DNA of 51,534 nt from UBA7683 sp964397855 (GTDB taxonomy: Bacteria > Patescibacteriota > Saccharimonadia > Saccharimonadales > UBA7683). Under the pieces are notes generated by a model, which did not search any database, was not told where the DNA came from, and was given only the letters and a program-made list of their open reading frames with translations. Below, one piece after another: positions 14,534 to 23,172 of this stretch. Positions within the stretch are counted from its first letter, which is position 1. The number at the start of each line of letters is the position of its first letter. The stretch covers positions 1-51,534 of the forward strand of contig CAYNKQ010000007.1 in assembly GCA_964397855.1 (NCBI GenBank), in the 5' to 3' direction. The translations under genes were made by a program, and so were the position numbers.

Positions 14534-17500
14534 CTATTTTATGTGCTCAATAAGCCAATCTTCAAACTGTTTTACGCCGCTGAGAGTTTGATCAAATTGA
14601 CTGGTGTCTGGAAAATCTAGTGCTTGGATTCGTTGCCACATTGCTTTTAAAAGCTGCTGTGTTCGCTTGAGTTCCGGTTCTTTAAATTCAAGCTCGAGAC
14701 TGTTGATTCTTCCATTTACGTCAGGTTCAACAAAATCAAGTCGTCCGCTCGTGACTTTGTAGCCTTTGTACGTATGTGAACCCTCTATAAGCAGCTTGTA
14801 GCAGTATAGTTGCTGCTTGTATTTGTGTAGTTTTAAGTCACTTCCCCATTTTTCGTAGGTTTTACCGGTTTTATAATCTACAACCACAATTGTCTTTTGG
14901 GCTTTATCCACTTCCATGCGATCGATTTTTCCACCAAGATGGATATCACCCAGCAAAACGCCTTCGTTTCTGAAACCATGTTCAGCTACACCGCCCAGGT
15001 TAAACTGTGAACCTTTTGCGCCAATATAGCTGCGCAGAGCTCGGTTGCCTCGTTCAAGCAGCAACTTCGTTTCGGTCTCAGAGAGCCGTTTAGAAGTAAG
15101 TTGTTTTTCAAAATACTTCTTGATGGACGCTTCGTTAGGCAGTGTTTGATGTTCGTTGAGCTGATACTGAAGCCATTCGAGCGTTTCGTGAATGGCATTA
15201 CCAAACTGACCATCCGCAGTTGGCCCCTGGGGAAACCGTAGTATGGTATTGAAGAAAAACTGTTCGGGGCCGGCATACTGTAGGTCGGTGAAAGCATTGA
15301 GGTGTGTTGGGCTTAGTTGGTAGTTCTTGATTCTGGACTGGAGTAGATCTTTTAACTGAGTGGTAGCGATGCCTCGTAAGTGAGCAGTGCGCCAACTGGT
15401 CTCCAGGGTTTCGATAGCTGGTGTGCTTTCTTGGTTCGCTGTTATTCTCTGAGAATCTTCAGGTAACGCGAGCGTTTTGAATGAGCCATCTGGCTGTATC
15501 TGTTCGTCGAGATATTTGAGTCGCTTGGTTTGTTTTCCACTGTATGTCTGGTTGAAGCTTGTAAGATACAGGCCAGTCTTTGCGCGGGTTATCGCTACAA
15601 AGAATAATCTAAGGCGTTCGTCTTGACTGGCCCCAGCGTGACGTATGGGGGCTAGGTTGGCAGGTAACGTTATTTTATTACTGTTACCTCTTGAGCTGTC
15701 ACCCCAAACATCGTCGTGGCAGCGAGGTAAAAAGACGTATTTAAATTCGAGACCTTTGGCTTTGAAAACGGTCATAAGCTGTACTGCGTCCGCACTTTGA
15801 TTATATGGACTCGTGTTTATCATTCTCTCATCTGCAAGTTGGTAGAGTTCTACGAAGTGGAGCAAATCGGCAATCTTGAGCACCTTATTGTTTGAAGCTT
15901 GATGGTCTCGTAGCTTTTGGCGTAGCACGGTAAGATGCGAGAGTGTTTCATAAAAGAGCTCTGGATTGGCTGCCTGCGCTTGAGACGAAGCGTAGAATTC
16001 GCGCATTGGTGAAAGTACCAAGCTTACATCTGTTTCGTTGGTTTCAACTGGTTTGGTGCCAATTAGAAAATCGAGCATGTCTTCAAGCGTCGTGGAATCT
16101 GCCCTACTGGCAAGGGCTAAAAAGAGTAGAGCTGGTGGTTTGCAGATCGGGTCTTTAAGTAGCTCTTCGGTCCAGGTGGTGGTTTTGTAATTGTCACTTA
16201 CTCGCCAACTTAGTTTCCAGATTGCGCTTATTGGTATATTCCAGAATGGATAACTCAGTACTTCGGGCCAAAGTGAAGCTTCTTTTTGACGGTCGCCTTC
16301 TTTGAGCGCAAGAACCAGTCGACTCATAGTAAGCAGCTGCAAAACTACGGGAGTTTCCAGAATATTTTCACGCTTTTCGTAGTGAACAGCGATCTCTCTG
16401 TTGTTTAGGTACGGCACTAATGGCTCAAGGTATTTATGGCGTGGCGCCAGTACTGCAATTTCAGAAGCTGGAACCCCACCTTTTACTAAGGTCTCTATTT
16501 GTGCAGCAATCCAATCATATTCACCGACTTCGCTGACAAATTCGTGTCGTTCTACGGTAGAGCCAGTAAGTTTAGTATTGGCTGCGGTCAGTGTTTTACT
16601 CATAGAATCAAAATTGTGATGCAACCGGGCATCAATTTGTCGCACTACGTTGTGAGCGGTTTCAAGTATATTGGCGTGTGAGCGGTAGTTTTCTGTCAGA
16701 TTTACCATTAGCACTCCGTCAAACAAGTTGTAGAAATCGAGCATATTGGAATACTGCGCACCTTGAAAGGCGTAGATTGCTTGGTCGTCGTCGCCTACGG
16801 CTAGAACGTTCGGCCTGCGTTCGTTAACGGGGTTGTCGGTCAGTAGTTCAACTAAGCGTAGCTGTGCGGCGTTAGTGTCTTGAAACTCGTCAAGTAGTAG
16901 ATATTGATATTGTTCTTGCAGGGTGTACTTAAGGTCTAGGTTTTTTTCTAAAGCTTCGATAGAACGAATAATCATGTCATCAAAGTCGTATAGACCACGT
17001 TTTTCAAGCTCTTGTTGATACTTTTTGCAAACATCGGCAAGTGAGGCCATGCGTTTGTTTTCAAGTTCGCCCGTCAGTATGAACGCGTTATTGGCGTCTT
17101 TGACAAGCCAGTCGTTCTTCCACTTTGTAAGAGCTGAAGTCTTGTTGGTCTCGTGAGCTGCTTCAAAGGCTTGTTCAAGTTGTTGTTTGGCAATACCTGC
17201 AAGCGTCCCGAAGGCATGGTTTGAAGCTTTGGTTGGTTGGTGGGCTTCTATAGCATTGAGGATAGGCTCAAAGTAGACACTGGCCTTTTCGACAGTTCTT
17301 GGCATACGTACAAAGCCTTCAAATATTTTTGAAATATTAGCGCTTACTTTTGTAATAAAAACGGTGTTTTCTAACGCCACTGCTTCGAGATCTTTGCTGG
17401 TAAGCAGAGCGCGTTTTACTTCACTGATAGTGCTCATTAAGTCACCGAGATGATGTCTGGTTTGCTTGAGGGGGTTAAGGTAGCTCATCTGATCAACAAT

Positions 17501-17875
17501 TTCGGCGATAATTTCCCTTTTACCAAGCTGGTCGACTGGTTCTTGTAGTCTTGTCTGGCCGAAGTATTCTGGGAATCTGCGAATAAGATCGCCACCAAAG
17601 GCATGGTAGGTGCTAATACCAACATCGTAGGCGCTTTGACCAATAAAGCCAGTTAAGCGTTCGCGCATATTGGCAGCGCCGCTTTCGGTGAAAGTGAGGC
17701 ATAAAATATTCTGTGCCAGAGTATCGGTTTTATCAAGAATGTTGGCTACACGCGCGCTGAGGAGTTGAGTTTTCCCGGTACCTGGTCCCGCAATTACTAA
17801 AACTGGACCGTCGATCTGGTCGACGGCTTGTTTCTGAGCATGATTTAATTGCTTGTAGGTAGCACTAAAGTCCAT
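14534..17875 (-). CDS. UvrD/Rep-family DNA helicase fused to a RecB-type nuclease
   Basis: An SF1A helicase that unwinds DNA with ATP, combined with a PD-(D/E)XK nuclease. Motifs in order: Walker A GPGTGKTQLLSARV (about 29-42), DEFQDTNAAQLRL (motif II, about 330), GDDDQAIYAFQGA (motif III), TENYRS (motif IV), and FFVAITRAKTGLYL (motif VI, about 775). The C-terminal 250 residues carry the nuclease signature GGKIDRM...VVVDYKTGK...QQLYCYKLL. The architecture resembles AddA/AdnB-type recombination helicases in one 1113-residue chain, with no AddB partner nearby. TAAACT ends 7 nt before the ATG, so it may be leaderless. A role in double-strand break repair or degradation of foreign DNA is inferred from the family. 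Confidence 0.93.
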   Translation of the reverse strand: MDFSATYKQLNHAQKQAVDQIDGPVLVIAGPGTGKTQLLSARVANILDKTDTLAQNILCLTFTESGAANMRERLTGFIGQSAYDVGISTYHAFGGDLIRRFPEYFGQTRLQEPVDQLGKREIIAEIVDQMSYLNPLKQTRHHLGDLMSTISEVKRALLTSKDLEAVALENTVFITKVSANISKIFEGFVRMPRTVEKASVYFEPILNAIEAHQPTKASNHAFGTLAGIAKQQLEQAFEAAHETNKTSALTKWKNDWLVKDANNAFILTGELENKRMASLADVCKKYQQELEKRGLYDFDDMIIRSIEALEKNLDLKYTLQEQYQYLLLDEFQDTNAAQLRLVELLTDNPVNERRPNVLAVGDDDQAIYAFQGAQYSNMLDFYNLFDGVLMVNLTENYRSHANILETAHNVVRQIDARLHHNFDSMSKTLTAANTKLTGSTVERHEFVSEVGEYDWIAAQIETLVKGGVPASEIAVLAPRHKYLEPLVPYLNNREIAVHYEKRENILETPVVLQLLTMSRLVLALKEGDRQKEASLWPEVLSYPFWNIPISAIWKLSWRVSDNYKTTTWTEELLKDPICKPPALLFLALASRADSTTLEDMLDFLIGTKPVETNETDVSLVLSPMREFYASSQAQAANPELFYETLSHLTVLRQKLRDHQASNNKVLKIADLLHFVELYQLADERMINTSPYNQSADAVQLMTVFKAKGLEFKYVFLPRCHDDVWGDSSRGNSNKITLPANLAPIRHAGASQDERLRLFFVAITRAKTGLYLTSFNQTYSGKQTKRLKYLDEQIQPDGSFKTLALPEDSQRITANQESTPAIETLETSWRTAHLRGIATTQLKDLLQSRIKNYQLSPTHLNAFTDLQYAGPEQFFFNTILRFPQGPTADGQFGNAIHETLEWLQYQLNEHQTLPNEASIKKYFEKQLTSKRLSETETKLLLERGNRALRSYIGAKGSQFNLGGVAEHGFRNEGVLLGDIHLGGKIDRMEVDKAQKTIVVVDYKTGKTYEKWGSDLKLHKYKQQLYCYKLLIEGSHTYKGYKVTSGRLDFVEPDVNGRINSLELEFKEPELKRTQQLLKAMWQRIQALDFPDTSQFDQTLSGVKQFEDWLIEHIK

Positions 17876-17928
17876 ACCGTTTAGTTTACACTACTTGAAG
17901 CATCTGGATGGACTGAAAGACTAAGGGT

Positions 17929-18474
17929 TCACTTGTAGTATTCGCGAACGTCAAGGATCACGAATAATACTGCAAAACACAGGAGCGCACTCAATACTGC
18001 GGCGGCTCGTTGTTGGGAGTTGTCGATAACTTGCCAGAGTACATATGTGGTTGAGGTAAGGCTTGCTAGGTAGATTCTGTTCCAGCCACGGTGGAGTTTG
18101 TTGAATATATAACTAAGACCGTCAACAAGTAGCAGCACGTTTGCGAGCATGACAAGAAGGAGCATCCACGAGTCTTGATTAAAAAATACAGTGCTAAAGA
18201 AGCCACTCAGTGAGACAAAGCTCCCAGTTTGTGCGAGCACAAGTAACTGCGGTAACGCAATAACTGTCACAATTGTTGCAATCCATGGACCATATGAAAC
18301 TATCTGCATGCGGGTTGCCTCGGGTATTCTCACTCCGTACCTACTGTGCAGATTTCGGTAAATAAACCTGTTGATTGCGGCACTGACATCAGCGATATTT
18401 TTTACTTCAACTTCACTTCTTTTATTGACCTTGGGGGTCTTTACCGGTTTCTTATTCTTGCTGGTTGTGGCCAT
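17929..18474 (-). CDS. Membrane protein of unknown function (181 aa)
   Basis: A basic N-terminal 25 residues (SKNKKPVKTPKVNKRSE) precede a helical segment. Four hydrophobic helices follow at about 70-95, 105-130, 140-155 and 160-178, ending DVREYYK. GGAG lies 6 nt before the ATG. An extended -10 (TGC-TATAAT on the minus strand, around 18502-18510) lies about 30 nt further upstream. The helicase gene begins 53 bp downstream with its own -10. I recognise no family. Confidence 0.6.
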   Translation of the reverse strand: MATTSKNKKPVKTPKVNKRSEVEVKNIADVSAAINRFIYRNLHSRYGVRIPEATRMQIVSYGPWIATIVTVIALPQLLVLAQTGSFVSLSGFFSTVFFNQDSWMLLLVMLANVLLLVDGLSYIFNKLHRGWNRIYLASLTSTTYVLWQVIDNSQQRAAAVLSALLCFAVLFVILDVREYYK

Positions 18475-18619
18475 GGCTACTCCGAGTCCTCATTAATACT
18501 GCAATTATAGCACAGAAATCGAAAAAAAGCAATGGCTAGCTATACTGACACAGCAGCATCATGAACGTGTAACATTCGCACTGCCGACTAACAGAGGCGA
18601 CAAGCCTGAGGAGTTTGAA

Positions 18620-18650
18620 AAAGATAGCGATCGGCTATCTTTTATTTTTG
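18620..18650. terminator. AAAGATAGC hairpin with T-tract
   Basis: AAAGATAGC (18620-18628) and GCTATCTTT (18634-18642) flank a 5-nt loop and are followed by TATTTTT on the plus strand. The same nine-base arm recurs at 26981-27004. On either strand it would separate the leftward MFS gene from the membrane-protein gene. Confidence 0.55.
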
Positions 18651-18705
18651 AGGCGTGGTAGAGCGAGACCTTAGGCGTATCACTTCTTGCTACTGTGGTA
18701 TGGCG

Positions 18706-19947
18706 CTAGTCTTGAGCGGTTGCTACGTGCTGCAAGCTAGGGTTATTTGAGGCATGCTCAGGAACTGCATACGAACAGCCGCACTTAACAAGTAGCCAGT
18801 AGCCAATCAGGCCACCTATAATTAGGTATAGACCTTGTATTTTGTAACTCGTGGCAACCCCAACGGTTCCTACTAAAAACACATAGGCAAATCGTATTCC
18901 GGTTTGTCCAAGCTGTCGAATAAACGAAATAGTTGAGAGTACAGTTGCGCGTTGGCCAGAACTGATACGCGTATTTACGTAGTCTGACACGATTGGATTC
19001 TGCGCGTTGAACATACCAAACAGCAGAATAAATACAACCACAAGTGGCCACGGTGCACCAAGGCTTCCAAGCGCTATGAAGAATAAACCTTGAGCAAGTG
19101 AGTGCAACAGTAATATGTGTTCGAGGTTAAGGTATTTCTCAAGCTTGTACGAATGGCGTGTCACTAGGTAGTTAAGTGCGGAGCCTATCGCGAGCACGAG
19201 TCCCATAAAAAGTGGTAATACATTTGCTTGTTGAAAGTGTGGCTGGTAAGTTTGCCTCAAGAAATATTCGCCGTTGAGTGAAAGCAGTCCGAACATAGCT
19301 AGTGAAAAAAGCAGCTTGTTACCCCTGACCGTGGCAATACTTTCTTTAAAAAGTTTGATCGGACTCTCGTCTTTCACTTCTGTTTGGTCAAATGTATGAT
19401 GTAGTTTTATGGCAAGCATTGTTGTGATTGCAGCGCTCAGAGCGTTCATTATGTAGAGTGGTCGGTACGAACCTTGATTAAATAGTTGCAGCAGTAGGCC
19501 GGCTAAAACTGAAGACAAAATAAATCCAAGTATTGGCAACGAAGAGAACTTTGCGAATGACCTTTTGTAACCCTTCATACTTCCCTTTTCTTGGTGATAT
19601 GAATCGTAATAGAGTGCTTCTTGGCTACCACTAAGACCTGCCCCAGCCAGCCCATTCAAGGCCTGGCCTATGTAGAGCATTAATGCTGAAGGTGAGATTA
19701 GCATTAGTAGCGGACTAATTATCAACATGCCATATGCGAACGTTATGAGCTTCTTGTGACCAAGTTTATCTGAGAGCATACCAGAAGGTATCTCACCTGC
19801 GAATGAAGCGATCGCATAGATGATTTGAGAAACAATAACTTGTTCAAGGCTAATGGCATTGGCTAAAAGATAGAGCGTAAAAACTGTGCTCGTGAAGTTT
19901 ATGCCATAGCTAAAGGCTATGACGTGAAGACGTTTGATGTTTTGCAT
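18706..19947 (-). CDS. Major facilitator superfamily transporter
   Basis: A 413-residue transporter with twelve predicted hydrophobic helices. The MFS loop 2-3 signature (SGMLSDKLGHKKLITFAYG, about 56-74) is clear. GLAGAGLSGSQEALYYDSYH matches the helix 4-5 region of drug and sugar antiporters that carry the YDS pattern. It lies 6 bp behind an ArsR-family repressor with metal-type cysteines, so export of a metalloid, metal or toxic compound controlled by that repressor is inferred. The C-terminus ends with a polar tail containing CGCSY, odd for MFS proteins. Confidence 0.9.
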   Translation of the reverse strand: MQNIKRLHVIAFSYGINFTSTVFTLYLLANAISLEQVIVSQIIYAIASFAGEIPSGMLSDKLGHKKLITFAYGMLIISPLLMLISPSALMLYIGQALNGLAGAGLSGSQEALYYDSYHQEKGSMKGYKRSFAKFSSLPILGFILSSVLAGLLLQLFNQGSYRPLYIMNALSAAITTMLAIKLHHTFDQTEVKDESPIKLFKESIATVRGNKLLFSLAMFGLLSLNGEYFLRQTYQPHFQQANVLPLFMGLVLAIGSALNYLVTRHSYKLEKYLNLEHILLLHSLAQGLFFIALGSLGAPWPLVVVFILLFGMFNAQNPIVSDYVNTRISSGQRATVLSTISFIRQLGQTGIRFAYVFLVGTVGVATSYKIQGLYLIIGGLIGYWLLVKCGCSYAVPEHASNNPSLQHVATAQD

Positions 19948-19953
19948 GATTAT

Positions 19954-20283
19954 CTAAAATGAATTTTTACTACGAGCCACTTCTTTATAGGCGTGTGACG
20001 CAAAGGCGCTCATGTCTGAGACGCTCCGTTTGGTTCCAAACAAGTACGACCGAGTGCCTACTTTTCTAATGCCTACCAGATCAGCCGCAATTAGTTCTTT
20101 GATGTGATTAGAGACGGTTGGCTGATTTAATTTCAAATCACGGGCTAGTTCGCCCACGCAGTTGCCCGAGATGTTCTTTTTACTGTCGAGATTACATGTA
20201 CAAGCTTCGGTTAAAATGCGATTATAAATTTCGAGTCGAGTTGGGTTCGATAGTGCTGTGAACACTTTTGATAGGTCTTCCAT
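19954..20283 (-). CDS. ArsR-family metalloregulator of the MFS gene
   Basis: A 109-residue winged-helix repressor. KVFTALSNPTRLEIYNRIL is the typical first part. ACTCNLDSKKNISGNC contributes a C-x-C pair and a third cysteine just before the recognition helix (LKLNQPTVSNHIKELI), in the region where arsenic/antimony and cadmium sensors bind metal. The ATG at 20283 is chosen over an in-frame ATG at 20352 because a promoter -10 ends 7 nt before it and the extra residues look like translated promoter. It forms an operon with the transporter. Confidence 0.85.
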   Translation of the reverse strand: MEDLSKVFTALSNPTRLEIYNRILTEACTCNLDSKKNISGNCVGELARDLKLNQPTVSNHIKELIAADLVGIRKVGTRSYLFGTKRSVSDMSAFASHAYKEVARSKNSF

Positions 20284-20290
20284 GTTTTCA

Positions 20291-20318
20291 ACTATATCAA
20301 AGTATTTGAATATTGCAA
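20291..20318 (-). promoter_or_regulatory. Leaderless promoter and palindromic operator of the ArsR-MFS operon
   Basis: Minus-strand TTGCAA (20313-20318) and TATAGT (20291-20296) are 16 bp apart. The palindrome ATATCAAA-gta-TTTGAATAT (20294-20313) fills the spacer and resembles SmtB/ArsR-type operators. This predicts autorepression. Confidence 0.6.
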
Positions 20319-20349
20319 TACTATTAATTATGATATTAAAAAATGCGGC

Positions 20350-20400
20350 CAAGGCGGCGCGAGTGAGAGACGTCGGTCTCGATCACTTCACGCCGCCTTG
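20350..20400 (-). repeat. GC-rich nested stem-loop after the acetyltransferase gene
   Basis: CAAGGCGGCG (20350-20359) pairs with CGCCGCCTTG (20391-20400). Inside, GTGA/TCAC and GAGAC/GTCTC around a GTCG loop stack on it. It lies just beyond the stop codon at 20410. Without a T-run right after the stem it may be an mRNA 3'-protecting structure rather than a classic terminator. Confidence 0.5.
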
Positions 20401-20409
20401 CCGCGGTAT

Positions 20410-21078
20410 TCACCCGAAGGTGATGTTGGCGCTGGCCCACTCCAGTGCTTGCTGGGTGCGCCCGCGTGCCTGCAGGAACTCTTCGGGTACGGGGTCACCG
20501 TGCCACCACAGATCCCACAGGGTGCCCATGGGGTTGATCATGCTGAAGCTGGTCAAACCGATGAACTTACCGTCCACGAACGACTGGTTGCGCTCGTGGA
20601 ACACTGGCACGTAGCCGACGCCTTGCAGCGCCTTCCTGCTGCCGTCGTTACCGTCGAACACGGCCGAGCGCAGCTGCACCAAACCGAGTTGGGTGAAGCC
20701 GTACCAGGTTCGTGCCCTGTGGCAGTGGCTGGCGATCTTCTTGCCCCAATACTTGGGACGGAAAATCAGGAAGCCCGTGGACGCGTAGTGCATCATGTTG
20801 GTGTTGATCTGGTTGATCGAGGTGTTCCCGATCAACGTCCGCTTGTCACCTTCAAGCACGTACACGCCCCAGCAGACGTTCGACTTGTCGGAGCGCGTAC
20901 GCTCGAACCAGTCGTATTCATCCTCAAGCACTGGGCCACTGGAGCGGCCGAGGTACTTGGTGACGGTGAAGTTCTGCATGCCGCCGTTCTCGATGAACTG
21001 CGGCATGTCCTCTCGCGTGAGTGGGGCCAACTCAATGGCGAGTTGACCAACCGAAAAACGCATGATAGGTCCGAACAT
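20410..21078 (-). CDS. GNAT acetyltransferase, RimJ/RimL-like, GC-rich
   Basis: Resembles RimJ/RimL-type N-acetyltransferases, which move an acetyl group from acetyl-CoA to an amine. IELAPLTREDMPQFIENG starts the fold, VYVLEGDKRTLIGNTSINQI is the central beta pair, and FLIFRPKYWGKKIASHCHRA occupies the acetyl-CoA loop region, where the usual Q/R-x-x-G-x-G/A is degenerate (PKYWGKK). LRSAVFDGNDGSRKALQGVG matches the N-x-x-S-x-x-x-x-x-G end. The start at 21078 follows GGAAGGGAAG. Codon and base use is much more GC-rich than flanking genes, which suggests transfer from a high-GC host. A leader ORF and terminator precede it. The substrate is unknown. Confidence 0.75.
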   Translation of the reverse strand: MFGPIMRFSVGQLAIELAPLTREDMPQFIENGGMQNFTVTKYLGRSSGPVLEDEYDWFERTRSDKSNVCWGVYVLEGDKRTLIGNTSINQINTNMMHYASTGFLIFRPKYWGKKIASHCHRARTWYGFTQLGLVQLRSAVFDGNDGSRKALQGVGYVPVFHERNQSFVDGKFIGLTSFSMINPMGTLWDLWWHGDPVPEEFLQARGRTQQALEWASANITFG

Positions 21079-21174
21079 TACACTTCCCTTCCATGTCTGG
21101 AAAGCTCAGCGACAGGATTTCTGCCACTGAGCTCGGTCTAATGACCGAATAAGCCTCTAATAGGTTGTTTTGTT

Positions 21175-21200
21175 TTAAAAAAGCCTCCATATTGGAGGCT
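21175..21200 (-). terminator. Rho-independent terminator between leader ORF and acetyltransferase
   Basis: On the minus strand AGCCTCC-AATAT-GGAGGCT is followed directly by TTTTTT (plus-strand A-run 21175-21182, stem 21182-21200). It lies downstream of the 34-codon leader ORF and about 100 nt upstream of the acetyltransferase, with no further promoter obvious between. This is the layout of transcription attenuation. Confidence 0.75.
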
Positions 21201-21229
21201 CATTTGGTGATTAGAATTACAGACAAGAG

Positions 21230-21334
21230 TTATATATCAAAAAATGAGCCAGTATAGTTTGCGGTTGTGCCATAGACACCATTTGCGGCGTTAAAAGTAG
21301 ACACAGGCTGTGAGGACTGCTTAAGTTGGTTCAT
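21230..21334 (-). CDS. Leader ORF, 34 aa, upstream of attenuator-like terminator
   Basis: ATG at 21334 to TAA at 21230 encodes a 34-residue peptide beginning MNQLKQSSQPVSTF and ending YTGSFFDI. It has no clear ribosome site, starts about 26 nt after the predicted transcript start, and is followed by a perfect terminator. It could be a regulatory leader peptide, a small secreted or modified peptide (rich in N, T, G, S and Y), or chance. No lysine- or cysteine-rich core is seen. Confidence 0.4.
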   Translation of the reverse strand: MNQLKQSSQPVSTFNAANGVYGTTANYTGSFFDI

Positions 21335-21366
21335 AACTGATATTCTATGACAATGCATAATAATCG

Positions 21367-21395
21367 ATACTATCATACAATCATAAATTTGTCAA
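21367..21395 (-). promoter_or_regulatory. Consensus-like promoter of the leader-acetyltransferase unit
   Basis: Minus-strand TTGACA (21390-21395) and TAGTAT (21367-21372) are 17 bp apart. The start is predicted near 21360. This is the best -35 in the region and unlike the leaderless promoters of neighbouring genes. Confidence 0.65.
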
Positions 21396-21544
21396 GCTTA
21401 GATCTGAAATATGGCTACGCTCAGGATGACAAGGCGGGCTTTTGATTTGCTTTAGATCCGGCAGATTTATAAGTAAAGTCGACTATACTAGACTTAGTTG
21501 AATTAGGCAGTTAGGCTGAGTTTCAGAAATGGAGATTAGAAGCT

Positions 21545-22249
21545 ATGAGTCACGAAGTTAAAATTCACGAAGCCCAAACATCAATTTTACGAGAACTGCT
21601 CTTTCACCCGAGCGCTGGTTTTGCGGTTTTGCAAAAACCTACCGGCTTAACCAGTGATCATTTCACGTTTCACATCAGTCGCCTAGTAGAACTTGGTCTT
21701 GTTGAGAAGGTCTCGAGGGGAAATTATGCGCTGAGCAGAGCTGGTAAAGAATATGCCAACAAACTTGACACAGAAAGTAACACCGTAGAGCGTCAACCGA
21801 AAATTTCAGTGATACTAGTTATATGGAAGGATAAAACGAAGAAAGAACTACTACTCCAAGAACGGTTAAAAAATCCATATTTTGGCTTTTGGGGTTACCC
21901 TACCGGTAAAGTGGCTTGGGGTGAAACAATTTTGCAGACAGCACAGCGCGAACTTGAAGAAGAAACGGGTCTTCATGGTGAATTTAGTTTTCATGGGATC
22001 TATCATGAACACGCTAAAGACGCGCAGACCAACGAACTGCTTGAGGATAAGATATTCCTGATTACCGAAACGACCGCTACTTCGGGCGCTCTTCTTGATG
22101 GCGAGGGTTGTTATAACAAATGGGTTAAACTCGAAGACGCCCAAAAGTTTGAAAAAACATTTCCGGGCTTTCTCATGGTTCAAGACATTGTAAGTAGCCA
22201 GAACTTGCTCGTGGAGCTAGTCAACGGTTACGAGCCACAGCATTTTTAA
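21545..22249 (+). CDS. Winged-helix / Nudix hydrolase fusion (copy 1)
   Basis: A 234-residue protein. An N-terminal winged helix-turn-helix (about 1-75; ILRELLFHPSAGFAVLQK, then FHISRLVELGLVEK) is fused to a C-terminal Nudix domain. The Nudix box G-K-V-A-W-G-E-x8-RELEEETGL (about 121-143) is complete, so hydrolysis of a nucleoside diphosphate derivative is possible. The order is the reverse of NrtR-type regulators (Nudix first). GAGATTAGAAGCT precedes the ATG. It is duplicated by the next gene. Either DNA binding gated by a nucleotide ligand or a housecleaning enzyme with a helical cap would fit. Confidence 0.85.
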   Translation: MSHEVKIHEAQTSILRELLFHPSAGFAVLQKPTGLTSDHFTFHISRLVELGLVEKVSRGNYALSRAGKEYANKLDTESNTVERQPKISVILVIWKDKTKKELLLQERLKNPYFGFWGYPTGKVAWGETILQTAQRELEEETGLHGEFSFHGIYHEHAKDAQTNELLEDKIFLITETTATSGALLDGEGCYNKWVKLEDAQKFEKTFPGFLMVQDIVSSQNLLVELVNGYEPQHF

Positions 22250-22321
22250 CGGAATTCAACTTCCCTAGTATTCAAACTTTTTGATTGCTACACTGCAATG
22301 GAATTAAAGAAGGAATACATT

Positions 22322-23035
22322 ATGAGTCATGAAGTCGACATCCACGCTGCACAAACCGCAATTCTGCGAGAACTGCTCTTTCACCCAAGTGCAGGTTTTA
22401 GCAAGTTACAAAAGCCAACTGGACTTGATAGTGATCACTTTAAATTTCATATTGGGCGGCTCGTAGAACTTGGTTACGTGCAAAAACTTGAAAAAGGTGT
22501 CTATAGCCTTTCTGCAAAAGGAAAAGAGTACGCTAGCAGACTTGATACAGACGATAACACAATCGAAAAGCAGCCCAAGAGCAGTGTTATCTTGGTGGCA
22601 GTTCGTGGTGAAGGTGACAATCTTGAGGTGTTGGTTCAGCAAAGACTCAAACAGCCATTTTTTGGATTTTGGTGCCGTGCTGGCGGTAAGATTCGCTGGG
22701 GTGAAACTGTGGTGCAATCTGCTGAACGCGAACTTATGGAAGAAATGGGTCTTACGGCCGACGTTACTATTAACGGCGTGTATCATAAGATAGATCGTCG
22801 TAATGAAGATGGTGCACTACTGGAAGACAAGCTCTTTTATGTAGCGGTCTGCACAAATCTTAAAGGTGAACTTATTAAAGAATTTGAAGGCGGCAGAAAC
22901 GCTTGGATGAGTGTTGCTCAGCTCAAAAAACAAACAAAGAAGTTTGAAGGAGTTGATACCGACCACGTAAAGTATATTGGCCAGCATTTTCACTTTGAAG
23001 AAAAGACTCATTGGTACGACGCTGACGAGTATTAA
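22322..23035 (+). CDS. Winged-helix / Nudix hydrolase fusion (copy 2)
   Basis: A tandem paralogue of the preceding gene: both start MSHEV, share RELLFHPSAGF and the same domain order. The Nudix box G-K-I-R-W-G-E-x8-RELMEEMGL is complete. Start 22322 is preferred to an in-frame ATG at 22298 because it aligns with copy 1 and has AGAAGGAAT upstream. The substrate-side residues differ (FWCRAGGK against FWGYPTGK), so the copies have probably diverged in substrate. The C-terminal 25 residues (GQHFHFEEKTHWYDADEY) are acidic and aromatic and absent from copy 1. Confidence 0.85.
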   Translation: MSHEVDIHAAQTAILRELLFHPSAGFSKLQKPTGLDSDHFKFHIGRLVELGYVQKLEKGVYSLSAKGKEYASRLDTDDNTIEKQPKSSVILVAVRGEGDNLEVLVQQRLKQPFFGFWCRAGGKIRWGETVVQSAERELMEEMGLTADVTINGVYHKIDRRNEDGALLEDKLFYVAVCTNLKGELIKEFEGGRNAWMSVAQLKKQTKKFEGVDTDHVKYIGQHFHFEEKTHWYDADEY

Positions 23036-23158
23036 AATTAGGCGGTCTTTGTTTGTGGCAGACAGATTATACTGTCAGCTGGCCTCACTCTGTCTGTCAG
23101 ATATGACAATGGGGCTTCTTCCGTTTAATCTTGATGTCTGCAGCAAGGGCTTCTGGTG

Positions 23159-23164
23159 TATAAT
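23159..23164 (+). promoter_or_regulatory. -10 element placing the AEC transporter mRNA start at its ATG
   Basis: TATAAT at 23159-23164 ends 8 nt before the ATG at 23173. No ribosome binding site is present, so the transcript is predicted to be leaderless. The -35 is weak. Confidence 0.5.
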
Positions 23165-23172
23165 ACCAAGTA

